Assembly (NCBI GenBank): GCA_946811695.1
Contig: OX328123.1
Coordinates: forward strand, 41,261,764 to 41,325,763
Direction: 5' to 3'
DNA from: Gonocerus acuteangulatus
Taxonomy: Eukaryota; Arthropoda; Insecta; Hemiptera; Coreidae
DNA length: 64,000 bases
Position 1 is the stretch's first letter, and every line of letters begins with the position of its first letter. Made by a program: the position numbers and the translations under genes. This document shows, one piece after another, positions 12,084 to 22,470 of the stretch. Below the pieces are notes generated by a model that did not search any database, was not told the origin of the DNA, and was given only the letters and a program-made list of their open reading frames with translations.

Positions 12084-12149
<66 letters not shown>

Positions 12150-15100
12150 TTTTGCAACAATCTGAACACTTTTAAACAAGTATTTCTTCTGCAGCATTGA
12201 GCCAATGATTACCCAACCGGTTGGTTTTTTTTACTTTTACTTACTGATACTTTTTATTTATTTAATAGATTGAATGAGAAATCAGATATTGTTAGGGTAC
12301 TTTAAACATAAAATCTAAAGATGATTTTAAAATTATAGGGATACAGAGGAATTACATGTTTTATTATGGAAAGAGACATGCCAGGATTCACAGTAGCTAA
12401 GCCAGAAAGCAAACTTGGTATAAAGGCATCAGGAACTTGCATGCTACATTTCGACAATGTCAGAGTAAGTAACCTTAAATAATAATCAAGAAAATAGGAA
12501 AATTAGAGCTACATGAACCAAGCGAAAATATTTAGATTTTTTCACAAACATTTGTTGAGTACTTGAATATGCTTGAGCGTTGGTTCAGTTATTAAAACAT
12601 TATATTTTTACAAGTTTAAGATTTCTTTATTAAATCAACCATATCAGTTACACTAAAGGAGTTATATATAAGGCTACCTGGATATGTGGACAAAGCTAAT
12701 AGTTGCCAACTTAGAAAAAAATGCTATTAAAAGTTGTAGGATCTTAATCCTTTGCCCACAAGGCCTCCAGAGAGGAGGAATTTAAAATTTGTCTTCAAAC
12801 TCGAGGGCTCTGGAGTGGAGCCATTTAAAATTTCCTGATAATATAAATAAAAACATTAATAAAATCCACCGCCCCTTAATGTATTGATTCATAAGGCAGG
12901 CATAAATACAAAAATTCACTCAATCAGTATGGGCTACAGCAAACTTTTCTTTTGCCCTTGCCCCCTTTCAATTTATTGGAGCGGGATTGCGTTTTTGTTT
13001 GCCCTTCAAACTAATTTCACATTTTTGTAAGTCTGAACCTCAGGCTAGTAGCACTCTCCTTTAACTACTTCACCCCTGAAGTTTAGGTGGCTTTGGGGGG
13101 GGGGGGTTGTGCCAAATCAGCCTCCTGATTCGAACTCACAGTAAAAAAAGGTGATATGTATCAGCATTCGTCAGATCTACATTGTCTGGTTTGCCATCAA
13201 TAATCACGGGCCCGTCTTATAAATTGTACAGCACTTCTCATCAAAGAAGACTGTAAAGCCATTGTCTGTGAGCTTAGAAACTGATAAAAGGTTTACAGGA
13301 AGGCCTGGAATATTATATATAAATATAAAATTACATGATACATTTTATGGCATTTTCAATGTTTTCTATTTACTATATTTTATATGGTATTTGTTTCCAT
13401 TTTTCTAAATTTTAAAGCTAATAGCTCTTAGGATATAACTCTTCCAATTTTGCCCTTTGTGTAGATTGCAATTCAAATCTTTCATTTTTTTTTTTTTGTT
13501 CTTTAATTTCACAGTATTTAAGTTTTAATTTTAAATAATCCTTAAGCCAGTCAAAGTTGATAAAATTATAGTAAATTTTCTCAGGTACCAAAAGAAAATA
13601 TTCTCGGAGAATATGGCCAGGGTTATCGATATGCTGCTGGATTTTTGAATGAAGGAAGAATTGGAATCGGAGCTCAAATGACTGGTCTGGCTCAAGGGTG
13701 CTTTGATGCCACTGTTCCTTATACATTAGAAAGAAAACAATTTGGGCAAGAGATTTATTCATTCCAGGTATGTAAATAGTATTCAACCTTTTCTATCATT
13801 CTAGTACTAAAGCGATGCCTTTCATTCCTTCAAAAGAAGCTTCCACCCCTCTGAATCAACTTCAGGGATAGGATCAAAAATTGTTACTAACACTTAGTGT
13901 GATGTACTTAAATAAAAATATCATGGAAACTAAATGAGATCTCAAAAATACTAAATCAATTTCTTACAATGGAGGTTATGCTGCCAGCGCCAGGTTTATA
14001 TCACTAAATATTTCTGTTGTCAGATAATTCTAAATGGTTGTTTAATATCTGAACATTATATTGTAATGGCTATCATGTCCATGCCATAATATTAATGTAA
14101 GTTTTCTTGTGTTAAAATTTACTGATTAACACTCTAGCTGCGGTGTCACCGGAGCCCGATGGCAAAATACCCTCTTAGCCAGGCACTCTTCTTGCCAAAT
14201 TTGCCGTAATGAACGACCATATAGAAGTTTGGCTATAGACAATGTATTTCTGGGGATATTTTTATGCGTTGAACTGATTGAAAATAGATCGGTTATACTC
14301 TGGATTCCAAAAAAAAACGGTACACCTTGAATTTCTGATTTATTTGTTTTTCTGGTGAATATAAAATTCCATTTTTTTAATCATATGCAGTGAATGTATT
14401 CAGCTCATGGAAAAAAACAGGAAAAATAATAATAAAGTAAATATAATTTAAAAAAAAACACTTAATGTGAAATAAACATACTTCAACACTTGAATCCCAA
14501 GGGAGGGTTGGATCGTTGCTGGATGGACTTCCCAAGCTGGCCCCAAAGGAAATTACCTTCAAAAGACGGCACTACGTATTCTTCTGGTATGTAAGTCTAT
14601 GCATTGAGGGATGGCCTCTGGAACACAGGAAGTTGGGATCTTTGGGACTGGCTTGGGAAGTCCATCCAACAACGACCCAACCCTCCCTTGGGAATGGGAT
14701 CAGATGCCTGAAAGGATGCAGGCTGTTATTCGAGCAGGGGGAGGCATCACTTGATACTAGAGATACATCTGTGCCAAGTGGATATTATTTATTGCAAATT
14801 TAGAGAAGTTTTATTTTTCAAATCTTTTTGCATAATATTTTTTTTTATATTAGACTTAATGTTTTATTATTTTTCCTGTTGTTTCCCATGGCCTGGATAT
14901 GTACATGCACTGCATATACTAAAAAATACGGCAATTTATATTTACCAGGAAAAGAGATAATTCAGAAATTCAGGGTGCGCTGTTTTTTCTGGATTTCAGT
15001 ATATATTCTAAATAAATGAAAATGTAATATCGGGCAATAGAGGCAGAAACCATACCAAAATAATGCAAACCTATTCCAATATTGAGTCATCCTCCAAGGA

Positions 15101-15556
15101 CCTATTATGCCAGATTGCCAGTACCTGCTCCCAAGTCAGGGGAAGGACGGCAGCAGAGAAAACAACCCCGAGTGCTTCAAATAAATAAGAAAGACTCTTG
15201 GAAGCTCAGAAGCTAACAAGAAAGTGACAAGCTACTGTGAGGATTGCCCTGATCAACTAGAGTTTTGCTTGCGTCACTTCAACGCTCTCCAGAAAGAAAG
15301 TGATCAACTTAAAGTGGGGGACCAACAGCAGTCTTGAAAAATCTAACGTTTTAAAGAATATGGAACAAGTAAAACTTCTTTTCTGCAATCAAACACTACA
15401 ATAGATTATGAGCCTGTCTTAATCAACATGTTTATTACAATTTCATGAAATAAATTTATATTATGCTTGTGGTGGAGACCTGGTGTATAAAGTAAATGCT
15501 TTATAGCTGAGCAAAATATATGACTGGAACACAGAGTTACAGATTAATAAACTTCT

Positions 15557-15588
<32 letters not shown>

Positions 15589-18439
15589 GTCAGTAACAAT
15601 TATAAATATAAGAATTGTCATTCTGACTCATAAATTTAGCTTTGAGGCCTAATACTCTTCTACCAAAAATACGGCTTACAGTTTAGCCTCCTGTCTGTAG
15701 GGAATACAGTAGAACTTGGATAATTCGAACCCCTAGGGACCCATAAAAAAGTTCGAATTATCCAAAATTCGAATTACAAACGTTTTTGAAAATAAAGGGC
15801 TAAAAAATCGAACTTCATATTTTCACATTTTTTAATTTAAAAAAAAAATACATTTTATTTAAAGAAAAACAAACGTTTCATGAATTGATGATTACAGTAG
15901 AACCTCTTATATCCGACCATGACGGGACCGGGCCATGTTCGGAACGGCCAAAAGGTCGGATATCGGGAGAAACAAAAAAACATCTTTCAAAGTTATAAAA
16001 ATAGGTATAATGTACAGAGCATACTTTATTATAATTGTGAAACTGTTGCTATATACATTTCAAACATTTACTCAACCACTTTTTTGCCCACAATACATCC
16101 ATTGGGGTTGCATTTGGATGTTGCTCGATGTATTTCAGCGCTTCGTGAAAGGGGAACTTAGCAGCAGAATGACTCACTACATCGTCACTGGTGGTTTCGC
16201 CTTCATCCGAGTCGATTTCTTCTCAACTGTTGTTGAGTACGGTGAATCAAAGATGGTTGGATATCAAGAAGAGTCGGTTATGGGAAGGTCGGATATGAGA
16301 GGTTCTTCTGTACATACATAAGTAATAAATAAATAAAGTCTATTGTTTTGAAAAAAAGTAATTTTCATTGGTAAGAATGTTTTCTTTATTTTTCAGGTAA
16401 GTTGGTAAAGTGTTAGGAGGAATTCCAAAGTCCTTGGCAATTTCAGATTTTTTCTTTATTCCTTTTTCAACTTCTTTAATCGCAGCTATTTTCTCTGACA
16501 ACGTTAAAGTTATACAACTTTTAGGCTTCGACATCTTAAATCAACAACTCACTGAACTGCACTGTACACCAGAAATTCAAGGCTCAAACAATACAAGAAA
16601 TCTAGGCACAGACTGACAGATAACTGAATAAGAAATGAAGATCGGAGGGATGGTAGGAGAGAATTCTAGGATAAAAGAGAAGATGTAACTATAACAACCC
16701 CTGGAAGGGAGGAAATGCGACCCCCCACTTTACAGAACTCCTAGAGTCCAAGAACTAGACTATGAGACCGCCGCACTTCTTGTCCCGGAACCCCTACATC
16801 CATATCTTACTATCCTTCTTACCCGATGGGAGAATATTTTCACAAGATTTAAGATCGACCGCCTGTCTGTCCACTTTCCAATGGAGGCACAGACTCGTAA
16901 AAAATTCGAATTATCCAAAATTCTATTCGATTTTTTTACATTGTTTTTGTCCTAAATTCTAGGGACCGAGAGAAATATTCTAATTAAAGACGATTTCGAA
17001 TTATCGAAGTTTGAATTATCCATGTTCCACTGTATAATGAAACATTTGCAAAAGCCTGGAGCAAATAATGTTCTTAGATGAAGTTTCTTGGAGTTGTCTG
17101 CCTTTTTGGACTGTAATTAATAAACATTTTCATTTGCAATGTTCTGTTGTACATAATATTTAACCACATTGAAGTATCTCGTATTTTAGGGTTTGCAATA
17201 CCAGATCAGCGAAGCAGCTACAAGAATTGAAGCAGCCAAGCTTCTTGTGTACAATGCTGCAAGGCTGGTGGAAGCAGGAAAACCATTTATTAAGGAAGCA
17301 TCTATGGCTAAACTTTATGGATCAGGTTAAAAACTTTATGAAATTCAATTTAGCAAATTTTTAATTTGTTTTTAAATTTATTTGTTATTCTTAATTTTTT
17401 TTTAATTATACAATTAATTTTCTAGCTAAATTGATTTTGTCGTATATTTTTTAAATATTTTAAGTTCTTCATAGGACTTTTTTATTTTTATTTTATGCCA
17501 ATTTTTTACGTATTACTTGGGCAAATCACCTTGCTGTTGTGGAGTTTATTAAATCATTTCTTAAAATTTAAAAATAGAAAACATATAATTATATGTTCCT
17601 ATCTCTTGCATTTTGGACCCAAGTAAGTATATTCACTTTTGCTGTTGTTACCCAGCTCATGTTTTTGTTTTCAACCTTTAATCCGAAGTATTCTTCGTAA
17701 ACAGTCTTCAAGTTGTTAGATAAGTTTCTTCGGTGTTGTGGAACTTGTGGGTGCGCTTCGTCTTCATCGAGCACCGCAGCTCTACATTGCTGGGAAACTT
17801 GCAGACTATACTATTACAAGAACACAATCTATATACAATTGTAATAAAAGTTCAGACCGTATATGTTACTTTTGTGGGGAACTTGGAGTTCCACATTGCC
17901 GAAGAAACTTATCTAACAACTTGAAGACTGTTTACGGAGAATACTTAGGGTTAAAGGTCAAAAACCAAAATATGAGCTGGGTACCTTATATAATATATAG
18001 TAATGGCAGAATGATGTTAACACGATATCACAATGACAAAAATTGAAATCAGTTGAAATTCAGTTTTTGCAAACGTACAAATTTGACCTTGAATTGACCT
18101 TCAAACCGACCGCGGATTCAAAGTCAGCGACCCCCAGAAAATATTATTCTAATTCAATTAAGCCACATAATCGTATTTTTGCATTTTGTATTGGAACATA
18201 CAGTGACCTTGAAATTACCTTGAGGGCTATAATAAAAAAAATACACATATCTGGACATAACATGTTCCGTTCTTCAGAATCTGCAGTCAAAAATTAATTT
18301 CGTTTAAAATAAACATATTTGTCCTTGAAATGATCTTGACTTTTTGCCAATGGGGTAAACAGACCTTGGACCCGAATTGAGCGACCCTCAAAACCATGGA
18401 AGCTCTAGTCATTTCTTCTTTAGCGTCGGATTTTCTTCT

Positions 18440-18496
<57 letters not shown>

Positions 18497-19362
18497 AAAA
18501 TTCTTAAAACAAATAAAATGATTTTACGAACTTGGTATATAAAATAATTTTTCTATCATCGCTTAGATATTGGCGTTACCATATAGTAACGCACTGCACT
18601 AATGGGTTAACGACTTCATACAAAATTTGAACTTCAAATGCACTTAAACCTGACGTGCTCGGGTGAAACGGATTCTGGATTCGGATTCAGCGTGTTGAAA
18701 TACATAAGAATGTATGGTGTCTTTGGAAAATGCCACTTTTTTTGTGTGTGCCTATGTAATTGTTGCCGTGAATGTACATACGGCGGTGGCTGCTTTACCT
18801 TACATAAAGTTCATACAAACCCGATAGCTTTAGGTCATCAGAGAGTTTATAATAATCCTGAATTGTTGCCCTAAAAGCCTGAATCTTTAAATGCCAGAAA
18901 TTTTATAATAAATCTGATTGTTAAAGTGGACATCATTTAACGCAAAATGGCCAAGTTGGAATTGCAGAAATAAGTTAGAGAGTATTATTAGGGCCTTGGA
19001 GAGCCTAAAACTTGGCCTCTTTTTTTTCATTGTCAGTTTTTTGGGGGATAATGAATTTACTTCATGCGTAAGTTTGATTGACCCCTGCATTTTAATTTGA
19101 AAATATGTAAATGCAGGGGGGGGGGGATGATAGGTTTAGAGCATAATTGTGCAGTCATAAAAATAAATGTATATTCTTTATTTCAGAAACTGCTCAGTAT
19201 GTGACTTCTAAGTGCATCGATTGGATGGGTGGAGTTGGATTCACCACTGACTACATTCAAGAGAAATTTTATAGAGACAGCAAAATAGGAACTATATATG
19301 AAGGAACATCAAATATTCAACTTAGCACAATAGCTAAATCTTTAAAGAAGGAATATGCATAA
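6149..19362 (+). CDS. ACADSB: Short/branched-chain acyl-CoA dehydrogenase, mitochondrial (eight of about nine coding exons)
   Basis: The spliced product oxidises 2-methylbutyryl-CoA and related short branched acyl-CoAs in the isoleucine degradation pathway of the mitochondrial matrix, passing electrons through FAD to ETF. Coding exons: 6149-6299, 6533-6633, 8614-8820, 10033-10203, 12339-12464, 13585-13767, 17190-17325, 19187-19362. All junctions are GT-AG and all phases agree, giving about 416 residues; the family has about 430 including presequence. Landmarks are TFTDEEMM near the N terminus, the ACAD signature [10 protein letters not shown] (exon at 10033), [20 protein letters not shown] and [10 protein letters not shown], whose Glu is the expected catalytic base. 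The start exon is not located. No frameshift or stop was seen, so the gene looks functional despite about 13 kb of transposon-rich introns. Confidence 0.93.
6533..6633 (+). CDS. ACADSB: ACADSB exon ([10 protein letters not shown] segment)
   Basis: Acceptor ttattag and donor GTAAGT. The first two bases complete the phase-1 codon (Val), then [19 protein letters not shown] and LIKECFSSG follow. The exon is short and was found by matching the family sequence between flanking exons. Confidence 0.9.
6945..7275. mobile_element. Fold-back element in ACADSB intron, hammerhead-like hairpins
   Basis: The outer arms 'ggctgggattcagc' and 'gctgaatcccaacc' are inverted, and 'ttcagcactaaaaaatgcc' pairs with 'tattttttagtgctgaa' further in. 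Decayed CTGANGA/stem/GAAA motifs lie in opposite orientations at 7017-7052 (-) and 7178-7200 (+). The arrangement looks like an inverted pair of Penelope-type terminal repeats. Confidence 0.6.
7354..7390 (-). ncRNA. Hammerhead-like motif
   Basis: Read on the - strand: CTGACGA, an A, stem GGCTAC / GTAGCC (6 bp) around CAAAGA, then GAAACGTCC. Both conserved boxes of the hammerhead core are present. The extra A between the first box and the stem departs from the canonical form. It lies in an intron and in a transposon-like repeat, so it probably belongs to the mobile element. Confidence 0.45.
7658..7692 (+). ncRNA. Hammerhead-like motif
   Basis: CTGAAGA, an A, stem GGCT / AGCC extended by one more pair past an A-C mismatch, then GAAATGTCC. 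It belongs to the fold-back element at 7286-8120. Confidence 0.4.
8614..8820 (+). CDS. ACADSB: ACADSB exon ([14 protein letters not shown] segment)
   Basis: Acceptor ttttcag, donor GTAAGT; 69 codons in phase 0. It encodes [17 protein letters not shown] and the helix [22 protein letters not shown], matching the N-terminal alpha domain of the family. Confidence 0.93.
9690..9998. mobile_element. Near-perfect hairpin element in ACADSB intron
   Basis: The ends 'ggtagggattgtcggggttc' and 'gaaccccgacaatccctacc' are exact inverses, and the arms pair over more than 110 bases. A second inner palindrome ('cctcacagatgcggg..' against 'atcccgtatctgtgagg') fills the centre. The left arm carries a well-formed hammerhead-like motif at 9770-9802. 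In the right arm the motif (about 9890-9920) has lost its first box. Confidence 0.75.
9770..9802 (-). ncRNA. Best-formed hammerhead-like motif
   Basis: On the - strand: CTGATGA, an A, stem GGCTTGA / TCAAGCC (7 bp) with a 3-base loop, then GAAACGTC. In the hammerhead model the ACGTC tail would place the cleavage site after the last C, with a helix III of only two pairs. Such short helix III forms are known from Penelope-like elements and are thought to act as dimers. Confidence 0.5.
10033..10203 (+). CDS. ACADSB: ACADSB exon (ACAD signature, FAD-binding beta domain)
   Basis: Acceptor aaattgcag, donor GTAATT; 57 codons in phase 0. It contains [14 protein letters not shown] (acyl-CoA dehydrogenase signature 1) and [21 protein letters not shown], which contact flavin and substrate in the family. 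Confidence 0.94.
10294..12147. mobile_element. 1.73-kb near-perfect palindrome flanked by (TA)n, in ACADSB intron
   Basis: The element proper runs 10357-12086. It starts CAGGGTGTCCCGTAAATG and ends with the exact inverse, between (TA)n runs at 10294-10356 and 12087-12147. Arms of about 795 bp (10357-11151 and 11291-12086) match with only a few differences, around a spacer of about 140 bp. No transposase frame was found. CAGGGTGTCCC termini with TA flanks suggest a non-autonomous DNA transposon. Related termini appear at 37721, 49083 and 50527. Confidence 0.85.
12339..12464 (+). CDS. ACADSB: ACADSB exon (beta domain)
   Basis: Acceptor aaaattatag, donor GTAAGT; 42 codons in phase 0. It encodes [17 protein letters not shown], the KLGIKASGT turn and FDNVR, as in other ACADSB proteins. 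Confidence 0.92.
13165..13320 (-). pseudogene. Ty1/Copia polyprotein fragment
   Basis: The - strand reads [19 protein letters not shown] and then [11 protein letters not shown], the conserved NLLSVSKLT segment just after the protease in Copia polyproteins, followed by a stop. Continuation in another frame ([18 protein letters not shown]) indicates a frameshift. Only this short piece is recognisable, in the ACADSB intron just upstream of the exon at 13585. Confidence 0.6.
13585..13767 (+). CDS. ACADSB: ACADSB exon (C-terminal alpha domain, part 1)
   Basis: Acceptor ttttctcag, donor GTATGT; 61 codons in phase 0. It encodes [14 protein letters not shown], then [18 protein letters not shown] and [13 protein letters not shown], typical of the start of the C-terminal helical domain. 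Confidence 0.94.
13768..15706. other. ACADSB intron sequence
   Basis: Mostly unremarkable AT-rich intron. It contains the hairpin at 14488-14692, a 29-base T run at 15560-15588, and a Cys-containing decayed frame around 15010-15330 that could not be assigned. Confidence 0.4.
14488..14692. repeat. Hairpin repeat
   Basis: 'tcccaagggagggttgg' and 'tggacttcccaagc' on the left are matched by 'gcttgggaagtcca' and 'ccaaccctcccttggga' on the right, about 45 bp arms around a loop of about 110 bp. No coding or hammerhead-like motif was seen. Confidence 0.65.
15895..16310 (-). mobile_element. Nested Tigger-like element (416 bp)
   Basis: It begins CAGTAGAACCTCTTATATCC and ends with a close inverse (GGATATGAGAGGTTCTTCTG), flanked by TA duplications. 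The empty site is visible in the copy at about 20590, where 'gattacatacat' (in inverse) is uninterrupted. The - strand keeps an acidic frame ([11 protein letters not shown]) followed by KYIEQHP and VLWAKKWL, resembling the C terminus of Tigger transposases. Confidence 0.75.
16340..16534 (-). pseudogene. Tigger transposase N-terminal HTH (psq-type) remnant
   Basis: 64 residues: a basic start, then [20 protein letters not shown] and [20 protein letters not shown]. This is the first DNA-binding helix-turn-helix of CENP-B/Tigger transposases. The catalytic DDE domain is missing, so the element is non-autonomous. Confidence 0.75.
17190..17325 (+). CDS. ACADSB: ACADSB exon (C-terminal alpha domain, part 2)
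   Basis: Acceptor gtattttag, donor GTTAAA (a weaker donor); it ends in phase 1. It encodes [19 protein letters not shown], the [20 protein letters not shown] helix and LYGS. The split Glu codon is completed by the next exon. Confidence 0.92.
17660..17990. pseudogene. Inverted pair of the same protein fragment
   Basis: The + strand at about 17841-17990 reads [20 protein letters not shown] and [13 protein letters not shown]. The - strand at about 17750-17640 carries the same run: [18 protein letters not shown] and VENKNMSWV. The two are arms of a hairpin of about 85-100 bp. The C-x2-C plus RRNL..L...YE.YFG...W pattern occurs in repeated, transposon-associated arthropod proteins; its function is unknown to me. 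Confidence 0.5.
18442..18495. repeat. 54-base poly(T) run
   Basis: An uninterrupted T run in the last ACADSB intron. It could be the tail of a - strand retroposed copy, but no SINE or LINE body was recognised next to it. Confidence 0.7.
19187..19362 (+). CDS. ACADSB: ACADSB last coding exon with catalytic Glu
   Basis: Acceptor tttatttcag; it opens with the last two bases of a Glu codon and ends in TAA at 19360-19362. It encodes [12 protein letters not shown] (signature 2 region), [20 protein letters not shown] and a short tail. The Glu of the YEG motif (codon 19300-19302) is the catalytic base position of the family. Confidence 0.95.
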
Positions 19363-19544
19363 ATATTACATTAAATTTATTCTATCAGTAACTTGGTATA
19401 ACAATAATTCATTTTTGATTCACATGATCAATAATTGTAGTTAAAAATGTAACTAGATCAATTATTGATTGAAAACCTAAAAATTTGAAACTTTAACTCC
19501 TGACTGTTAATACTGTCCTGAGTATTATACAGTGGTTGAATACA

Positions 19545-19550
19545 AATAAA
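19545..19550 (+). terminator. Likely ACADSB polyadenylation signal
   Basis: AATAAA lies 183 bases past the ACADSB stop codon, a normal distance for a short 3' UTR. Confidence 0.5.
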
Positions 19551-19890
19551 ATTAATAGGTTTTCTTCAAATAGCCAACTAATATTGAACACAGGAAGGTG
19601 AGATTAAATGAATGGCAACCGGCTAAGGAGGCATAATGTTATTTCAAGAGTGACTACCCCATGGGTCGTCTGAATGTTTCGGGTTTCCCTTTTACAAGTT
19701 TCAATAAGGAGTAGGTGGTTCAAGTATTCCAAGTTACGACATTCCAAGTTTTTGCCAAAAAAATTATCGATGAATTCAAGAAAAGCACTTTAAAATTAAT
19801 CATTGTAAGAACATAGAGTATGTTTTAAGAGATTGTAGTAAAATAAGAAATTCAATATCTTTTACGAATAGACAACTTATGTTCAATGTA

Positions 19891-20774
19891 CAGTGGACCA
19901 TGGATAATTCGAACTTCGATAATTTGAAATCGTCTTTAATTCGAATATTTCTCACGGTCCCTAGAATTTAGGGCATAAACAATGTAAAAAAATTGTGGTT
20001 AATTCGAATAAAATTTTGGATAATTCGAATTTTTTACGTCTGTACCTTCAATGGGAAGTGGACAGAGAGGGGGTCGATCTTAAATTTTGTGAAAATATTC
20101 TCCCTTCGGGTAAGAAGGATAGTAAGATAAGGATGTAGGGGTTCCGGGACAAGAAGCGCGGCGGTCTCATAGTCTAGTTCTTGGACTCTAGAAGTTCTGC
20201 AAAGTGGTGGGTCGCGCTTCCTCCCTTCCAGGGATTGTTATAGTTACATCCTGTCGTTTTATACTAGAATGTCAGTCAGCGCCTAGATCTGTTTTATTGT
20301 TTGTGCCTTGAATTTCTGGTGTACAGTGCAGTTCTGTGAGTTGTTGCTTTAGTATGTTGAAGCTTAGAAGTTATAAAACGTTGGCAGAGAAAATATCTGC
20401 GATTAAAGAAGTTGAAAAAGGAATAAAGAAAAAATCTGAAATTGCCAAGCACTTTGGAATTCCTCCTAACACTTTATCAACTTACCTGAAAAATAAAGAA
20501 AAAAATCTTGCCCAAGAAAATGTCTTCTTTTCAAAACAATAGATTTTCATTTTTACTTTTTTGAAAAATTATTTATTACTTATGTATGTAATCATCAATT
20601 CATGAAATGTTTGTTTTTCTTTAAATAAAATGTATTTAATTTAAATTAAAAAATGTGAAAATATTAAGTTCGATTTTTTAGTCCTTTATTTTCAAAAACA
20701 TTTGTAATTCGAATGTTGGATAATTCAAACTTTTTTATCAGTCCCTAGGGGTTCGAATTATCCAAGTTCTACTG
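19891..20774 (+). mobile_element. Tigger/pogo-type element, copy 2
   Basis: Starts CAGTGGACCATGGATAATTC, ends with the inverse of CAGTAGAACTTGGATAATTC, and is flanked by TA on both sides. It matches copy 1 (15707-17032) in reverse orientation but lacks the nested 416-bp insert, so it documents the empty site. Confidence 0.8.
20354..20542 (+). pseudogene. Tigger transposase N-terminal HTH remnant
   Basis: From the ATG at 20354: [20 protein letters not shown], then [19 protein letters not shown]. Same fragment and same end point as in copy 1 (FFSKQ then stop). The shared truncation shows that both copies descend from one already deleted element. Confidence 0.75.
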
Positions 20775-21617
20775 TACTACTGTTCACATGAAAATAGTAA
20801 ATAACTTCTCATATTTCGCCAATACCAACAATTTGGTGTTGGCTTTGTGATAAAATTTAAAAATGAATGGTCATTCTGAAGCTTGATAAGTAATGGAAAA
20901 TGCCTACAATGGTCAATAGAACCAATAAAATACTAAATTAGGTTTTGGTTAGGCATTTTATTTTATACCTGGGATTGGGAATATTCTCCAGAGACTGCCA
21001 AATGTATCAGATGAAGTGTAATTACTTTCAAATTATTTTTTGTTAGAAATAAATCTCACTTAATATTATATTATTTGTGTTTAATGTATCTAAATCACTT
21101 ATTATTTTTCTTATGTATATTTCTGGAAAATTATTGTCATTTTTCATTCAAAGATTTTATAAATTATATTTTTCTAGGTAAAATAAAAACTGACTTTAAT
21201 GCACATTTTTTCATTATATTACCTGAACACATTTATTTAAATTTTAACGTCAAGATATATATAACGATTTTTGGTTCTGGTTATCCTCACGTTACCGCCC
21301 TTTTCTATAGGGCTGATGCGTTTTCTTTAAGGGACACATTTATTGAAAGAAATAAGTCAGAATAATTTCAGTTTACATCATTGTTAAATTTTTCTACCTA
21401 GCTTATAGTGGCGTGCATATCCTGTGCCACCATCCACTTTAATTTCAGCAGCTCGATCTGGCCATAGTCACCTGCAGCTCATACGTTACTTCCATCCTTC
21501 CAGTGTTATGGTGGTCTTGAAGTGATCTTTGCCTTTGCTGAGAACATATATACTAGCGAACCTGAATACCGTGGTCCCAGGTTTTGGCAACACTGAACGA
21601 TAGATTGGTAGACATTT
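20775..21617. other. Intergenic sequence
   Basis: Nothing recognised. AT-rich; a frame at 21075-21365 has no family resemblance. Confidence 0.4.
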
Positions 21618-21774
21618 TTAAAAAGTTAAAAAGGATATTAGCTCAAGGGTAGATGATAACAAAAGCAAGTCTAGAAGATTACTAACTACTTTAATCCCCC
21701 CGACAGCCCTGATAAAGGCTCAGCGTGTTTATTTACAAGAGACCGGACCTTCTCTCCCCTAACACACACATATA

Positions 21775-21783
<9 letters not shown>
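21618..21783 (+). repeat. Direct repeat, left copy (about 165 bp)
   Basis: It shares 'aaaaagttaaaaaggatatt', 'agcaagtctagaagatt' and 'gataaaggctcagcgtg' with 22193-22356. It lies just outside the Tigger-like element that contains the other copy. Both are followed by 'acacacacatatat' and a (TA)n run. Confidence 0.8.
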
Positions 21784-21809
<26 letters not shown>

Positions 21810-21812
<3 letters not shown>

Positions 21813-22370
21813 TAGGGTTCCGATTAACCGAGTCGATGGGGGCCAAGGTACCTCGGTTAATCAAAATAATCGGTTAATCGGAACCATACCAATAGCAATT
21901 GGAAAAGTAGGTTGTTTTTGAATAAAAACTACTTATATGCTAAAAAAACTAATATTTAATAATAATAATGCATAATAATAATAATAATATATAGTAATAA
22001 CAATAATAACAGAAACCGTGACATTATTTTTTAAAAAAGAAATCTTTAATTGTGGCTTGCCTAAATGAACTTTTTCTGTCGGCAGCAGCTGTGTCCCTCC
22101 ATTTTCTTAGAATAATGAGTTCATTTGGCAGTACATGGCTTCTGCTTTCTAAATAGAGAAGGGATCTGTCAAGCAGATTGACAGATCCCTTCTTTTTAAA
22201 AAGTTAAAAAGGATATTAGCTCAAGAGTAGATGATAACAAAAGCAAGTCTAGAAGATTACTAACTACTTTAATCCCCCCCGACAGCCCTGATAAAGGCTC
22301 AGCGTGTTTATTTACAAGAGAACGGACCTTCTCTCCACTAACACACACATATATTATATATATATATTTT

Positions 22371-22401
<31 letters not shown>

Positions 22402-22405
22402 ATAA

Positions 22406-22470
<65 letters not shown>

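Larger units (their letters stand above)
15707..17032 (-). mobile_element. Tigger/pogo-type element, copy 1, with nested insertion
   Basis: The termini are CAGTAGAACTTGGATAATTC and its inverse (GAATTATCCATGTTCCACTG), with TA on both sides (15705-15706 and 17033-17034). This is the pogo/Tigger pattern. It retains the N-terminal part of a transposase on the - strand (16340-16534) and contains a second element at 15895-16310. It sits in the ACADSB intron and is a relative of the copy at 19891-20774. Confidence 0.8.
17326..19186. other. Last ACADSB intron
   Basis: It contains an inverted pair of coding scraps (17660-17985), diffuse repeats with 'gaccttgaaatt' motifs (about 18060-18340), a 54-base T run and nothing else recognised. 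Confidence 0.45.

Noticed and set aside
15010..15330. piggyBac transposase Cys-rich tail ([18 protein letters not shown])
   Set aside because: The spacing only loosely fits, the frame is broken, and no other piggyBac motif or TTAA ends were found.
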